DNA of 64,000 bases from CAZDFU01 sp964504985 (GTDB lineage: Bacteria > Patescibacteriota > Microgenomatia > Daviesbacterales > UBA10151): positions 1 to 64,000 of the forward strand of contig CAZDFU010000004.1 of NCBI GenBank assembly GCA_964504985.1, given 5' to 3'. Below the pieces are notes generated by a model, which was given only the letters and a program-made list of their open reading frames with translations, was not told the DNA's origin and searched no databases. Numbering within the stretch: the stretch's first letter is position 1; each line of letters starts with the position of its first letter. The translations under genes were made by a program, and so were the position numbers. This document shows positions 8,526 through 17,030 of this stretch, piece after piece.

Positions 8526-9293
8526 TTAACCATTAATGACTTCTTCTGTCAGGCAGCCAGTAATTGAGGAGGCGTTTTCATCATAGACATTAGTATTTCC
8601 CTTATATTCTTCCCAGGCAGCCATAACAGACTTTAATTTCTTATATGTCTCTTCCTTGATTGAATCATCCAGATATTTAAAGATGCACACATGATCAGGT
8701 CTTTCTTCCAAGTTTGAAGTTCCTTTGCCAATACCAATTTCAAACCAAGCCCAAGACGAGTTATTCCCTGTCTTGGCTGTGCTGGCCTCAGCCACTACTT
8801 GTCCGGCTTTGACAAAATCTCCCACTTTGACGATTGGGTTATCGACATGTTCAGTTTCAACACTCCAACGGCTATCTTTTGATGTTGTAATTCTCACAGA
8901 ATAGTCGCCGCTATAAAGCTTGGGAACATCAAATACAAATCCGTCAATTAAAGCCCGTACTTTGGTTCCTCTTGGCACCACAAATGTGGGTTGAGGATTA
9001 CGGTATGGTTTCTCTCCAGGTATTTCTATCCAAGTGCCATATGGTTCAAAAGGTATTTTGTGGTCAGTCAGTGAGGTGAAATTAATATCTCCAGCAGTTT
9101 TGGTTTTTGGATCATAATAATCTAAATTTATGCCAAGACCCTTAATTTTCATCGGGGGTTCTTCTGATTGGTCGTTGAAGGCGCTATCGTTTTTAGGCCG
9201 GGGTGCATCTTGGGCTTCTTTTTTAGGGAAGATAACTACAATTCCAATGATAATGGCTGCAATAAGGGTAATGCCAATGAGTACTTTGGCCAT
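8526..9293 (-). CDS. Secreted M23/lipoyl-like domain protein (intact paralogue)
   Basis: 255 aa. N-terminal membrane anchor (about residues 4-24), linker rich in Pro/Asp, then a beta domain with FVVPRGTKVRALIDGFVFDV, VETEHVDNPIVKVGDFVKAGQVVAEA and a WAWFEIGIG strand. Like its neighbour it has the layout of an M23/lipoyl-like beta sandwich but lacks clear zinc ligands. The C-terminal about 70 residues (ending CLTEEVING) are conserved in two decayed copies nearby. Divergent from the next gene, with about 60 nt between them. Confidence 0.6.
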   Translation of the reverse strand: MAKVLIGITLIAAIIIGIVVIFPKKEAQDAPRPKNDSAFNDQSEEPPMKIKGLGINLDYYDPKTKTAGDINFTSLTDHKIPFEPYGTWIEIPGEKPYRNPQPTFVVPRGTKVRALIDGFVFDVPKLYSGDYSVRITTSKDSRWSVETEHVDNPIVKVGDFVKAGQVVAEASTAKTGNNSSWAWFEIGIGKGTSNLEERPDHVCIFKYLDDSIKEETYKKLKSVMAAWEEYKGNTNVYDENASSITGCLTEEVING

Positions 9294-9352
9294 ACATAAA
9301 CCATATCACATTGGCGTTTGACTTGTCATCTGAAATTTGCCACACTGAAAAT

Positions 9353-10378
9353 ATGATAGTGAAGGTCTTTATCGGACTGGTGGCCTTGGTGTTTGGTGGC
9401 TTAACTGTCGAGCATTTTGTTTTTGATGACGTTCATTTAAATGGTCCAAAAGAGGGGTTAATAAGAGATGGTAAATGTAAATCTGATAAAAACCCAGTTT
9501 TTAAAGCAGAATTAACTGACCGTTCAAAAATACTCTATATAAAACCTCTCGGTAACACTCAATCTGTCTCAGCGGCCAGAAGCTCTATTGTAATAAAAGA
9601 GGGGTCAGAGGTACCTGTATACAACCCAACAGATGCAACTTTAGAAACAATTTCTGAAAAGAACGGAAAATACAGTCTTTTGCTGCAGACAAGCTGTGAG
9701 GTTACTTTCTTATTTGACCGTCTGGATAAAATATCAGAGACAATCACGCCTAAGGCCCTAGTTAAAAAAGGCGGGTTATTAGGTTATGTAAAAGGCACCG
9801 CCCAGGGAAGCAGCTTTGATCTTCTTGTTTCAAACAGCTCAAAACAGGTTCCTCATATAAACTCCAAACGATGGCAGGAGAAGGAGGCTTTGTATGCGGA
9901 TTGTCCTTATGAGTACTTTGATAACCGCAATGACAATAACTTAAAGAGGGATTATACAGCCTATACTTTAGTTCATAACGAAAATATCATTCAAAAAGTA
10001 TGGAATAAGGAGCAAGGTTATTCAAATATTTCCTGCGGGGAAATATCCCATGATATTAAAGGAACGGCTTCGGGAGGTTGGTTTAAGGGGGATAGTACAG
10101 ATATTAAAGGGGATTATTTGTCAGTAAACAAATATCTTTCTACAGTGCAGGTTTCCATAAAAAAAGATGGGCAGTTGACAGAGGCTTTAACTGATTATTC
10201 TCCTGATGTTTTGGCAGCTGATATAAAACCAGGTAATTCAGCTTGTTACCATGATCAAAACCAAAACAAATGGGTTTATGTAAAAGTTATATCAGACAAC
10301 CAGCTTGCTTTAACCAAAGGAGCAGGTAATTGTCCTGCAAACTTCCCACAAGAACAAGCTGGTATTTGGGAAAGATGA
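9353..10378 (+). CDS. Secreted protein of the same locus, unknown function
   Basis: About 341 aa. The ORF can be opened at a TTG at 9311, but the protein-like start is the ATG at 9353 (MIVKVFIGLVALVFGG), which gives a proper membrane anchor. The middle contains a segment like the M23/lipoyl-like paralogues (VPVYNPTDATLETISEKNGKYSLLL, LVKKGGLLGYVKG). The C-terminal about 130 residues (SACYHDQNQNKWVYVKVISD) are not found in the paralogues. Several Cys residues may pair outside the cell. The next gene starts 17 nt downstream. Confidence 0.6.
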   Translation: MIVKVFIGLVALVFGGLTVEHFVFDDVHLNGPKEGLIRDGKCKSDKNPVFKAELTDRSKILYIKPLGNTQSVSAARSSIVIKEGSEVPVYNPTDATLETISEKNGKYSLLLQTSCEVTFLFDRLDKISETITPKALVKKGGLLGYVKGTAQGSSFDLLVSNSSKQVPHINSKRWQEKEALYADCPYEYFDNRNDNNLKRDYTAYTLVHNENIIQKVWNKEQGYSNISCGEISHDIKGTASGGWFKGDSTDIKGDYLSVNKYLSTVQVSIKKDGQLTEALTDYSPDVLAADIKPGNSACYHDQNQNKWVYVKVISDNQLALTKGAGNCPANFPQEQAGIWER

Positions 10379-10394
10379 GAGGAGGTGAAAATAA

Positions 10395-10874
10395 ATGAAT
10401 GTTAAGAAATTTTTGGTAGGAGCAGCAGGAGCTTTAATGCTGGGCAGCATGGCAATTCCAGCATTGGCTGCGCCCGCTGGAAAAGATAGTCCTGCCAACG
10501 ATAATACACAAAACCTGTATCTGTATAAGAAAGATACAAGTTGGAATATCGTCTGGGATGGTGCTTGGGCGAAATACAACTTCAAACTTTCAGACCAAAC
10601 AATCTCAGGTGTTTTCAACGGACACGGACTTGTTCCTGGCACAGATTATACCCTGGTTGAGTACAACGGCTGGCCTAGTGTGACTGTGATCGGCACTGAT
10701 GTGGCAGATGCGGGCGGGAACGTTCACATAGCGGGTACAGCTAACGTTGGATCGGGTGGAGAAAGTGAAGGAGTGTACAAGATTTGGCTCGTTCTGTCCA
10801 GTGATGTTAGTGGAGGAAGCCTGATTGGTTGGCATCCGGGTGCTTATCTATTTGAGCACAATTTGATTCCGTGA
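10395..10874 (+). CDS. Small secreted beta-rich protein, unknown function
   Basis: 159 aa with a clear signal peptide: MNVKKFLVGAAGALMLGSMAIPALAAPAG, cleavage expected after ALA. The mature part is rich in Gly, Trp and beta-strand patterns (NIVWDGAWAKYNFKLS, TDYTLVEYNGWPSVTVIG, YKIWLVLSSDVSGG). A strong Shine-Dalgarno GGAGGTGA stands 8 nt before the ATG. A stable hairpin terminator follows the gene. Its higher GC than the neighbours suggests strong expression or recent arrival (inference). Confidence 0.75.
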   Translation: MNVKKFLVGAAGALMLGSMAIPALAAPAGKDSPANDNTQNLYLYKKDTSWNIVWDGAWAKYNFKLSDQTISGVFNGHGLVPGTDYTLVEYNGWPSVTVIGTDVADAGGNVHIAGTANVGSGGESEGVYKIWLVLSSDVSGGSLIGWHPGAYLFEHNLIP

Positions 10875-10915
10875 TGTAGTTTTGTACAACAGGGATTGAA
10901 TTTTTATGTTTTTAA

Positions 10916-10945
10916 AACAACCCACCGGGAAAGCGGTGGGTTGTT
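10916..10945 (+). terminator. Hairpin terminator after the secreted-protein gene
   Basis: Perfect 12-bp stem (AACAACCCACCG / CGGTGGGTTGTT) with a 6-nt loop. There is no long T run on the plus strand; on the minus strand TTTT follows, so it may work better in that direction or as an mRNA-stabilising hairpin. Confidence 0.7.
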
Positions 10946-11099
10946 CGTTGGTAAGAGTGTTTTCCTAAAAACAGAAAAAAGACAACTAAGCTAGGAACAA
11001 GTAAAGCAGCCTGTACTTTCTTGCAGTATTCTTACTATTCTCCCGGGTTATTTCTTAATCATTTAAATAATAATATAGGTTATTAATTTAAATAAGGGG

Positions 11100-11546
11100 G
11101 TGAAGTTTATAAATAATCAATTTTGGCTTGTTTTAGGAATTGTTGTTGTTTTAATTGCCGGCCTTGTCTATTTGGGAATGCGTTCTCAAAACACACCAAT
11201 CCAGCCTGTTGTACAGGAAAACGCTCAGCAGGGGATTGGCGGTTCCGGAATACTTCCTGATGAGCAAAGCAATATTAAAACCTTTGAAGTTGAGGGAAAG
11301 CCCTTTGAATTTTCCATGAAAGAAATCCGTGTTAAAGAAGGAGATAGGGTAAGGGTATTTTTTAACAATACTGAGGGTTTTCATGACTGGGGTATTGATG
11401 AGTTTAATGCCCGGACTAAACAACTGCAAGCAGGGGAAAACGACTCAGTGGAATTTGTAGCTGATAAGAAGGGAACATTTGAATATTACTGCAGTGTTGG
11501 CAATCACAGGCAAATGGGTATGGTAGGTAACCTGATCGTGGAGTAA
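11100..11546 (+). CDS. Membrane-anchored cupredoxin
   Basis: 148 aa starting at GTG with a strong Shine-Dalgarno (AAGGGGG). Membrane anchor at residues 8-26, then a cupredoxin domain from about 60. All type 1 copper ligands are visible: His in GFHDWGI (about 102), then Cys, His and Met in YYCSVGNHRQMGM near the end. It should bind copper outside the membrane and carry single electrons. It precedes the nickel transporter by 20 nt and belongs to the metal/redox block. Confidence 0.85.
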   Translation: MKFINNQFWLVLGIVVVLIAGLVYLGMRSQNTPIQPVVQENAQQGIGGSGILPDEQSNIKTFEVEGKPFEFSMKEIRVKEGDRVRVFFNNTEGFHDWGIDEFNARTKQLQAGENDSVEFVADKKGTFEYYCSVGNHRQMGMVGNLIVE

Positions 11547-11566
11547 GATGATATACTCCTAGGGTT

Positions 11567-12253
11567 ATGTCCAATCTGCTGTTTACTCTTATCCTAGGGT
11601 TTGTCCTGGGCATAAAGCATAGCTTTGAAGCAGACCATATAATTGCTATATCAACTATTGTTTCAGAACACAAGAACCCTTTTAAAGCACTTTTTGTTGG
11701 TACCTTTTGGGGGATTGGTCATACTACCGCGCTACTTGTCATTGGTATTACTGTTTTGCTTTTGAAGTTAACCATCCCGGTACAATTAAGTATTTCGCTG
11801 GAAGGATTGGTAGGGATAATGTTGGTAATACTTGGGGCCAGGGTCCTGATAAGAAATAGGCAGCTTCATTCACATGCACATGAACATGGAGGTCTTACCC
11901 ATCAGCACTTTCATTACAAAGAAAAGCAAAGTAATCATAAGCACCATCTGCCATTTTTGGTAGGTTTAATACATGGAACTGCTGGATCGGGCATATTAAT
12001 GCTTCTGGTTTTATCCACCGTATCCAATGTTGTTGAGGGTTTATATTATATCTTGCTGTTTGGTCTTGGTTCTATTGTCGGTATGAGCATCATGAGTTTT
12101 ATCATTGGAGTACCATTTTTGTTTTCTGCAAGCAAGCTCGCTAAGTTTGAGACGTATTTCCGTTATGGAGCAGGAATATTAAGCATCTTATTTGGTTTGT
12201 TCATAACCGTAGAAACAGGCTGGATTATTATGATAAATTACTTCGCTTTTTGA
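11567..12253 (+). CDS. NicO/UreH-type nickel or cobalt transporter
   Basis: 228 aa, about six membrane segments. The metal-binding signature HSFEADH at about residues 18-24 in the first helix, GHTTAL in the second, and a His-rich cytoplasmic loop (HSHAHEHGG...HQHFHYKEK...HKHH) at about 100-126 are typical of the RcnA/UreH/NicO superfamily. Direction of transport cannot be read from sequence. The nickel superoxide dismutase 6 kb downstream gives an obvious need for nickel uptake. Confidence 0.8.
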   Translation: MSNLLFTLILGFVLGIKHSFEADHIIAISTIVSEHKNPFKALFVGTFWGIGHTTALLVIGITVLLLKLTIPVQLSISLEGLVGIMLVILGARVLIRNRQLHSHAHEHGGLTHQHFHYKEKQSNHKHHLPFLVGLIHGTAGSGILMLLVLSTVSNVVEGLYYILLFGLGSIVGMSIMSFIIGVPFLFSASKLAKFETYFRYGAGILSILFGLFITVETGWIIMINYFAF

Positions 12254-12490
12254 ATTTAGTATAAGACTTTCTGTCTGTGACTGCATCAATAATCATTAAA
12301 ATAGCCACCAATAACACTACTGCAAAAGTATACATAAGGCTAATGTTTATATATTAGGAGGTATAAGTAAAAAAATAGTAAAAATTCAGTTAATATTTAG
12401 TATTAAGATGACCCGTCATACAATATTCTTATTAACTTCTTTCCTAAATATTATAAATATACAGTAGCGTGAAAATATAACCATCCCCTA
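12254..12490. other. Intergenic stretch with a possible tiny membrane ORF
   Basis: On the minus strand an ATG near 12337 opens a 35-codon frame (MYTFAVVLLVAILMIIDAV..., one membrane segment) that runs into the end of the transporter gene. No Shine-Dalgarno is seen. AT-rich sequence before 12491 probably contains the histidine kinase promoter, but no box is convincing. Confidence 0.25.
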
Positions 12491-14065
12491 ATGATAAGTT
12501 CCAGGAATCTTTATTACCTCACAAAATTTGTGATTATTTCCCTCAGCTATCTCGTAATTGCCGGGTTAGAGCTTATGTTGGAGAGAGCCTCAGGATTTGC
12601 TCCTTCTTTCTGGTTGTCCTCAGGTGTTTCTTTGGCAGCACTGCTTATAGTGGGTTTAAAGTTTTGGCCAGCCATAACTTTGGGATCATTCATGGCCAGC
12701 TATTTAGCAGGATCTTCTGTAGGGGTGGCAGCAAGCATCAGTCTGGCTCATAGTTTGCAAGGCCTGACAGGGGCTTATCTGTTAAAAAGATTATTGGATT
12801 TTAGAAATTCTTTAGACAGATTGAAAGATGTTTTGGGATTAATTTTTTTGGCAAGCATGTTTTCTACTGCCATCAGCGCTGCTTTAGGGGTATTAAGTTT
12901 ATGGTCTGTTCATCTGCTTGAGTCATCAGAATACTTCCGCACTTGGGTTACCTGGTGGGTGGGGGATATGGTTTCAAATTTGGTTGTGGCCCCATTTATT
13001 TTAGTCTGGTCAGGCAGGATAAAGGTGAATTTTACTTTCCTAAAAAATCGGTTTTTGGAATTTACGGGCCTGATTGCATTAACCGCATTAACCATCATTG
13101 TAATTTTTGGAAAATTTTTTTATTTGGAATCTAACCTTTACCCCCGTGGCTATATAATTTTTCCTGTTTTAATTTGGGCAGCTTTAAGGTTTGGTACCCG
13201 CGGTGCTATTACCACTACATTTGTTTTATCGCTTATTTCTATCTGGTTGACTTATTTGGGGGTCGGGCCGTTTACAAATAAAATCCTGGATCAAAATTTA
13301 CTGTCTGTAAAAGTTTATGTGTCAGTGATGAGTATCTCAGCCATGATTTTGGCAGCAGTAGCCTCAGAGAGAAAAGAGTTAGAAGAAAGAAGGGATGAAT
13401 TTATCTCCGTTGCCTCTCATGAATTAAAGACACCTTTAACTGCCATCAAAGGGTATGCCCAAATCCTAAATCAATTTCTTCAAAAGGAAGGCAACAAGAA
13501 ATATTTATTATATATTGCCAAGATGGAAGAACAGCTTGATAGGTTAACTAAGCTTGTTAATGATCTGTTAAATGTTTCCAGAATACAAACAGGCAAATTA
13601 GTTTTGCAAAGGGAAGAATTTAAACTAGATGATTTGATAAAAAGTATCATAGAAGAAATGCAGCTTAACAATAGAATACGGATAATATTTGAGAGTAAAG
13701 GTAAAGCAAAAAGGATTTGGGCTGATAAATACCGTATCAGTGAAGTGTTAATTAACCTGCTTACAAATGCCATTAAATTTTCACCCCGCTCAGATAAGAT
13801 TTATGTGCGTATCTCTTTTGGTTCTGATACGGTAGTCAGCGTCCAGGATTTTGGTATTGGGATAAGTAAAAAAGATAAAGATAGAATTTTCCAGCGTTTT
13901 TTCCAGGCAGACACTAAAATCAGGCAGAGTTTCCAGGGCCTTGGTTTGGGTTTGTATATATCTTCAGAAATCATCAGGCAACATGGCGGTAGTATTTGGA
14001 TGGATAGCGTTAAAGGAAAGGGATCAACTGTCTCTTTCACTCTGCCTTCAGGAAGGAGAAAATAG
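12491..14065 (+). CDS. MASE1-domain sensor histidine kinase
   Basis: 524 aa. Residues 1-285 form an integral membrane sensor with about eight helices of the MASE1 type. Then the dimerisation domain with the phospho-accepting His in SVASHELKTPLTAIKGY (about residue 310) and the ATPase with N-box LINLLTNAIKF, G1 DFGIGISKKD and G2 GLGLGLYIS. It should autophosphorylate in response to a membrane signal and pass phosphate to the receiver protein encoded immediately downstream (stop and start are adjacent). Confidence 0.9.
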   Translation: MISSRNLYYLTKFVIISLSYLVIAGLELMLERASGFAPSFWLSSGVSLAALLIVGLKFWPAITLGSFMASYLAGSSVGVAASISLAHSLQGLTGAYLLKRLLDFRNSLDRLKDVLGLIFLASMFSTAISAALGVLSLWSVHLLESSEYFRTWVTWWVGDMVSNLVVAPFILVWSGRIKVNFTFLKNRFLEFTGLIALTALTIIVIFGKFFYLESNLYPRGYIIFPVLIWAALRFGTRGAITTTFVLSLISIWLTYLGVGPFTNKILDQNLLSVKVYVSVMSISAMILAAVASERKELEERRDEFISVASHELKTPLTAIKGYAQILNQFLQKEGNKKYLLYIAKMEEQLDRLTKLVNDLLNVSRIQTGKLVLQREEFKLDDLIKSIIEEMQLNNRIRIIFESKGKAKRIWADKYRISEVLINLLTNAIKFSPRSDKIYVRISFGSDTVVSVQDFGIGISKKDKDRIFQRFFQADTKIRQSFQGLGLGLYISSEIIRQHGGSIWMDSVKGKGSTVSFTLPSGRRK

Positions 14066-14455
14066 ATGGGTAAACGGATACTTATTTGCGAGGATGATGA
14101 AGCTATTTTAGAAATGATTAAAATCATGCTCGAAAATGGAGGATATCAAGTCAAGCCTCTTTCAAACGGTAAATCTATTGAAAGAAAAGTCAAAGAATAT
14201 TTACCGGATCTGATTTTAATTGATATCTGGATGCCAGGGATAAATGGAAAAGAGGTGATAAAACTTCTTAAAAGGGATCAGAGTATCCAAAAGATCCCGG
14301 TTATTATTATTTCAGCTATATCAGAGGATGAAATTAATCAAATCATCAAAGAGCTGGGAGCACAGGGTTTTTTATCAAAACCTTTTGATATGACTGATTT
14401 GTTAGCAACGGTAAAAAAATATACTTCCAAAAGACTGCCCCTTAACCTGGCATGA
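14066..14455 (+). CDS. Single-domain response regulator receiver
   Basis: 129 aa, a receiver domain only: acidic pair EDDE at about 8-11, phospho-acceptor Asp in LILIDIWMPG (about 54), conserved Thr/Ser position in IIISAIS and Lys in LSKPFD. No output domain, so it signals by protein contact or by phosphorelay. The gene starts directly after the kinase stop, so the two form an operon. Confidence 0.9.
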   Translation: MGKRILICEDDEAILEMIKIMLENGGYQVKPLSNGKSIERKVKEYLPDLILIDIWMPGINGKEVIKLLKRDQSIQKIPVIIISAISEDEINQIIKELGAQGFLSKPFDMTDLLATVKKYTSKRLPLNLA

Positions 14456-14471
14456 TATATTATTATAGTTT

Positions 14472-14942
14472 ATGATTCTTACTATCAAAAGTGCAGCTAA
14501 TTTAAGCAGAAAATTAAAAAAGCAGGGTAAATCAATTGTTCTAGCAGGAGGTTGCTTTGATGTGATACATCCAGGCCATATAATTTTTTTGCAAAAAGCC
14601 AAAAAAGCAGGGGACGCGTTAATACTGATGCTTGAATCTGACGGGAAAGTTAGATCTTTAAAAGGGGATAACCGCCCTGTTCATACACAAAAGGAAAGAG
14701 CTCAGGTTTTGTCTGCCATAATATATGTAGATCATATTGTAATGCTGCCATTTATAACTACAGCTTTGGAGTATGATAAAGTGATAGAAAAGATCAGGCC
14801 AGATGTAATTGCAGCTGCAAACGGGGATATAAATACAAGTCAATACCTAAGGGCAGCAAAAAAAGTAGAGGCAAGGTTTAAGTATGTCACAAAAGTTGTA
14901 GGAAACTATTCTACAAGCCTAATCCTAAGTCATAAAAGATGA
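14472..14942 (+). CDS. Cytidylyltransferase-like nucleotidyltransferase (RfaE2/TagD type)
   Basis: 156 aa with the signature GGCFDVIHPGH at about residues 26-36 (GxFDxxHxGH) and the later SLILSHKR end, which is a degenerate ISSTxIR motif. Family members transfer CMP or AMP onto a phosphate, as in glycerol-3-phosphate cytidylyltransferase, RfaE C-domain or FAD synthase. The substrate is not determined. Overlaps the next gene by 4 nt (ATGA). Confidence 0.75.
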   Translation: MILTIKSAANLSRKLKKQGKSIVLAGGCFDVIHPGHIIFLQKAKKAGDALILMLESDGKVRSLKGDNRPVHTQKERAQVLSAIIYVDHIVMLPFITTALEYDKVIEKIRPDVIAAANGDINTSQYLRAAKKVEARFKYVTKVVGNYSTSLILSHKR

Positions 14943-15652
14943 AATTATTACAAACATTAAGCATCTATTATTTAATTATCATCTTTTTAATATCTCTATA
15001 TATCTTAGGCGCTTTATCTTTTGGTTATTCAGCCGTTTTTTCTCAGTTTCTACCGCCGGTTATTGCTGCCATAGCTTGCGATTCATTGCTCCGGTATTTT
15101 AAGGTCAAAAAGCTGGTAATACTCCCAAGCGCTGCAATTTCAGGGTTAATTATCGGTCTTGTAGCTCAATTTGGAGAAGATCCCTTAACGCTTTTGCTAA
15201 TAGGGATAATAGCTGTCTTGTCTAAGTTTTTTATTAAACTGGAAGGACGACACATTTTTAATCCAGCCGGGGTAGGTTTGCTAGCCGGGTCAATATTATT
15301 TTCTTCCCAACCCTCATGGTGGGCGGGAGGGGTTAGTTTTTTGGTTTTCATTATTTGGATGTTAATTCTTTTATATAAAATGAAACGGTGGGCTCCTATG
15401 GCAGCTTTTTTGCTGCCGGCATTTTTGATAGGAGGGTCCAACATTATCACTTCTTCATCAGCATTATTTTTTATCTCTGTTATGCTGATTGAACCAAAGA
15501 CTTCGCCTTCAACTGTTAAATTAGGCTTAATATATGGTCTTGTGGTGGCAGTAAGCTATTTTGCCTTAGGCAGATTCCTGTCTTTTGATCCGCTTATAGG
15601 ATCTCTTCTAATTGGTAACTTGACAGCCAGAGTATTAAGTAAGTATATTTAA
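14939..15652 (+). CDS. RnfD/NqrB-like membrane protein
   Basis: 237 aa with about eight membrane helices. HIFNPAGVGLLAG in the middle and MLIEPKTSPST in the seventh-helix region match the NPA and DPxTSP motifs of RnfD/NqrB. The (S/T)GAT flavin-attachment motif of full RnfD/NqrB is not visible, and the protein is shorter than typical RnfD (about 300-350 aa). No other Rnf/Nqr subunits lie in the window. It may form a reduced redox module with the FNR-like proteins and cupredoxins nearby, an inference. Confidence 0.7.
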   Translation: MKLLQTLSIYYLIIIFLISLYILGALSFGYSAVFSQFLPPVIAAIACDSLLRYFKVKKLVILPSAAISGLIIGLVAQFGEDPLTLLLIGIIAVLSKFFIKLEGRHIFNPAGVGLLAGSILFSSQPSWWAGGVSFLVFIIWMLILLYKMKRWAPMAAFLLPAFLIGGSNIITSSSALFFISVMLIEPKTSPSTVKLGLIYGLVVAVSYFALGRFLSFDPLIGSLLIGNLTARVLSKYI

Positions 15653-15658
15653 CAGATT

Positions 15659-16099
15659 ATGTCAAAAAATGCAGTGCTTGTAGCAGCAGGAATTCTAATT
15701 CTGATAGTAGGCGGGTGGTTTTTAATGCGTCCAAAGCAGACATCAACCGTAATACCTCAGGCTGATGTTGCAACTGATCCTTCAACTGAATCGAATGCTG
15801 TTACCACAGATGGAGCAACAGTAGAAGAAACAGGTAACGGGGTAACCATCACAACTAATAGCTACTCCCCAAAAGATATTACTATTAAAGTTGGAGAAAG
15901 TGTGACTTGGACAAACAGTGATAGTATAGTTCATACTGTAAATTCAGCAGTGCATCCAACACATCAGGTATATCCTCCCTTAAATCTTGATAATATACAG
16001 CCAGGAGATAAGAAATCTTTGGTTTTTCCTACAGCAGGGGTTTATAAATACCATGATCATTTAAACCCTTCCTTAACAGGCCAAGTCACGGTAGAATGA
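15659..16099 (+). CDS. Cupredoxin-like protein lacking the usual Cys ligand
   Basis: 146 aa. Membrane anchor (residues 5-23), Thr/Glu-rich linker, then a plastocyanin-like domain: SYSPKDITIKVGESVTWTN, the first His in SIVHTV, and a final loop VYKYHDHLNPSLTGQ. In type 1 copper proteins this loop should read YxCxxHxxxM; here no Cys is present and Met is replaced by Leu/Thr. A different copper site made of His residues, or loss of copper, is likely. Starts 6 nt after the RnfD-like gene. Confidence 0.75.
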   Translation: MSKNAVLVAAGILILIVGGWFLMRPKQTSTVIPQADVATDPSTESNAVTTDGATVEETGNGVTITTNSYSPKDITIKVGESVTWTNSDSIVHTVNSAVHPTHQVYPPLNLDNIQPGDKKSLVFPTAGVYKYHDHLNPSLTGQVTVE

Positions 16100-16105
16100 T
16101 AGTCT

Positions 16106-16789
16106 GTGAGAACTAAATTATTCCTGCTAGCAGCCATCTCTTTAGGGTTGTTTACTTATTTTTCCTACACTGTTGCCAAAGAAAGATGGCAACAAATTGA
16201 CTTTGATACTACGGTTAAGCTGCAAGATCATCTGTCCAGAAAATATGATCAATTTTTTTCCTACTTTTCTGTCTTAGGTTCAGCTGAAGTGACTGTGGGA
16301 ATTTGTGTGTTTTTTGCCTTTAAAGCGTTACTGAAATGGAGATGGAGGGAAATTTTTGGCTGGTCAATAATAGTGCCTGCGACTTTGGTGGAAATTTTCG
16401 GGAAACTGGTGCTTTTTCACCCTTCCCCGCCTTATTTTTTCCATAGAAGTTTACTGCCAACTTCTTTACCAAGTTTTTATGTGCATACAGATTATTCATA
16501 TCCTTCAGGGCATATGACCAGGACAATTTTCATTATAACTATCCTGGTGATTCTGGTGTTTTTTTCTTCAAGAAATATTTTTCTAAAATTCACTACTTTT
16601 TCCGTGCTTTTATCTACAGCTTTTCTAATGGGGTTAACAAGAGTTTATTTAGGAGAACATTGGTTATCTGATGTTTTAGGAGGGGCTTTACTGGGTGCAG
16701 GAAGTGGACTTTTGGCCTCAGTATTGATTTTAAAAGGGGGAAAGGATAAGATACCCGCAGATGCCCAAAGGGAGGTGAGTTTTCATTAA
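16106..16789 (+). CDS. PAP2-family membrane phosphatase
   Basis: 227 aa starting at GTG, six membrane helices. The PAP2 motifs are partly normal: PSGHMTR (motif 2, catalytic His) and RVYLGEHWLSDVLGG (motif 3, nucleophilic His and Asp). Motif 1 (KxxxxxxRP) is altered to GKLVLFHPSPP. Expected role: dephosphorylation of a lipid pyrophosphate or phosphatidic acid at the outer face. It continues the same operon as the cupredoxin (6 nt gap). Confidence 0.8.
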   Translation: MRTKLFLLAAISLGLFTYFSYTVAKERWQQIDFDTTVKLQDHLSRKYDQFFSYFSVLGSAEVTVGICVFFAFKALLKWRWREIFGWSIIVPATLVEIFGKLVLFHPSPPYFFHRSLLPTSLPSFYVHTDYSYPSGHMTRTIFIITILVILVFFSSRNIFLKFTTFSVLLSTAFLMGLTRVYLGEHWLSDVLGGALLGAGSGLLASVLILKGGKDKIPADAQREVSFH

Positions 16790-17030
16790 CAGAAACGTAA
16801 CAATTGTGGTAGTAATTTTAGTATTAGTAGTGATTGCAGGGTATTTAGTTTGGCTAAGGAGCCGTTATCAGCCACCAGTTGATCCCTTATCTGAAGGAAC
16901 AGTCCAACAGACAACAGCAAGCCCATCACCTATGGTAACAGCAAGTCCCAGCCCGGAAGTTAGCGCTACACCATCAGCTTCACCAAGGACCAGTCTTAAA
17001 ACAGCTACTCCAGGGGCAACTAGAAGATGA
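16785..17030 (+). CDS. Small anchored protein with Ser/Thr/Pro-rich tail
   Basis: 75-81 aa. One N-terminal membrane segment (VVVILVLVVIAGYLVWL) and a low-complexity extracytoplasmic tail of PSP/TAS repeats (ASPSPMVTASPSPEVSATPSASP). The conventional start is the GTG at 16806, but the only Shine-Dalgarno (GGAGGTGA, 16771-16778) is spaced for the in-frame ATT at 16785, so an ATT start is possible. Overlaps the PAP2 stop and the trxB start. Function unknown; perhaps a cell-wall spacer. Confidence 0.55.
   Translation: MNRNVTIVVVILVLVVIAGYLVWLRSRYQPPVDPLSEGTVQQTTASPSPMVTASPSPEVSATPSASPRTSLKTATPGATRR

Noticed and set aside
11151..11429. Minus-strand ORF within the cupredoxin gene
   Set aside because: It is a shadow of the cupredoxin gene, which has all copper ligands and a good ribosome binding site.
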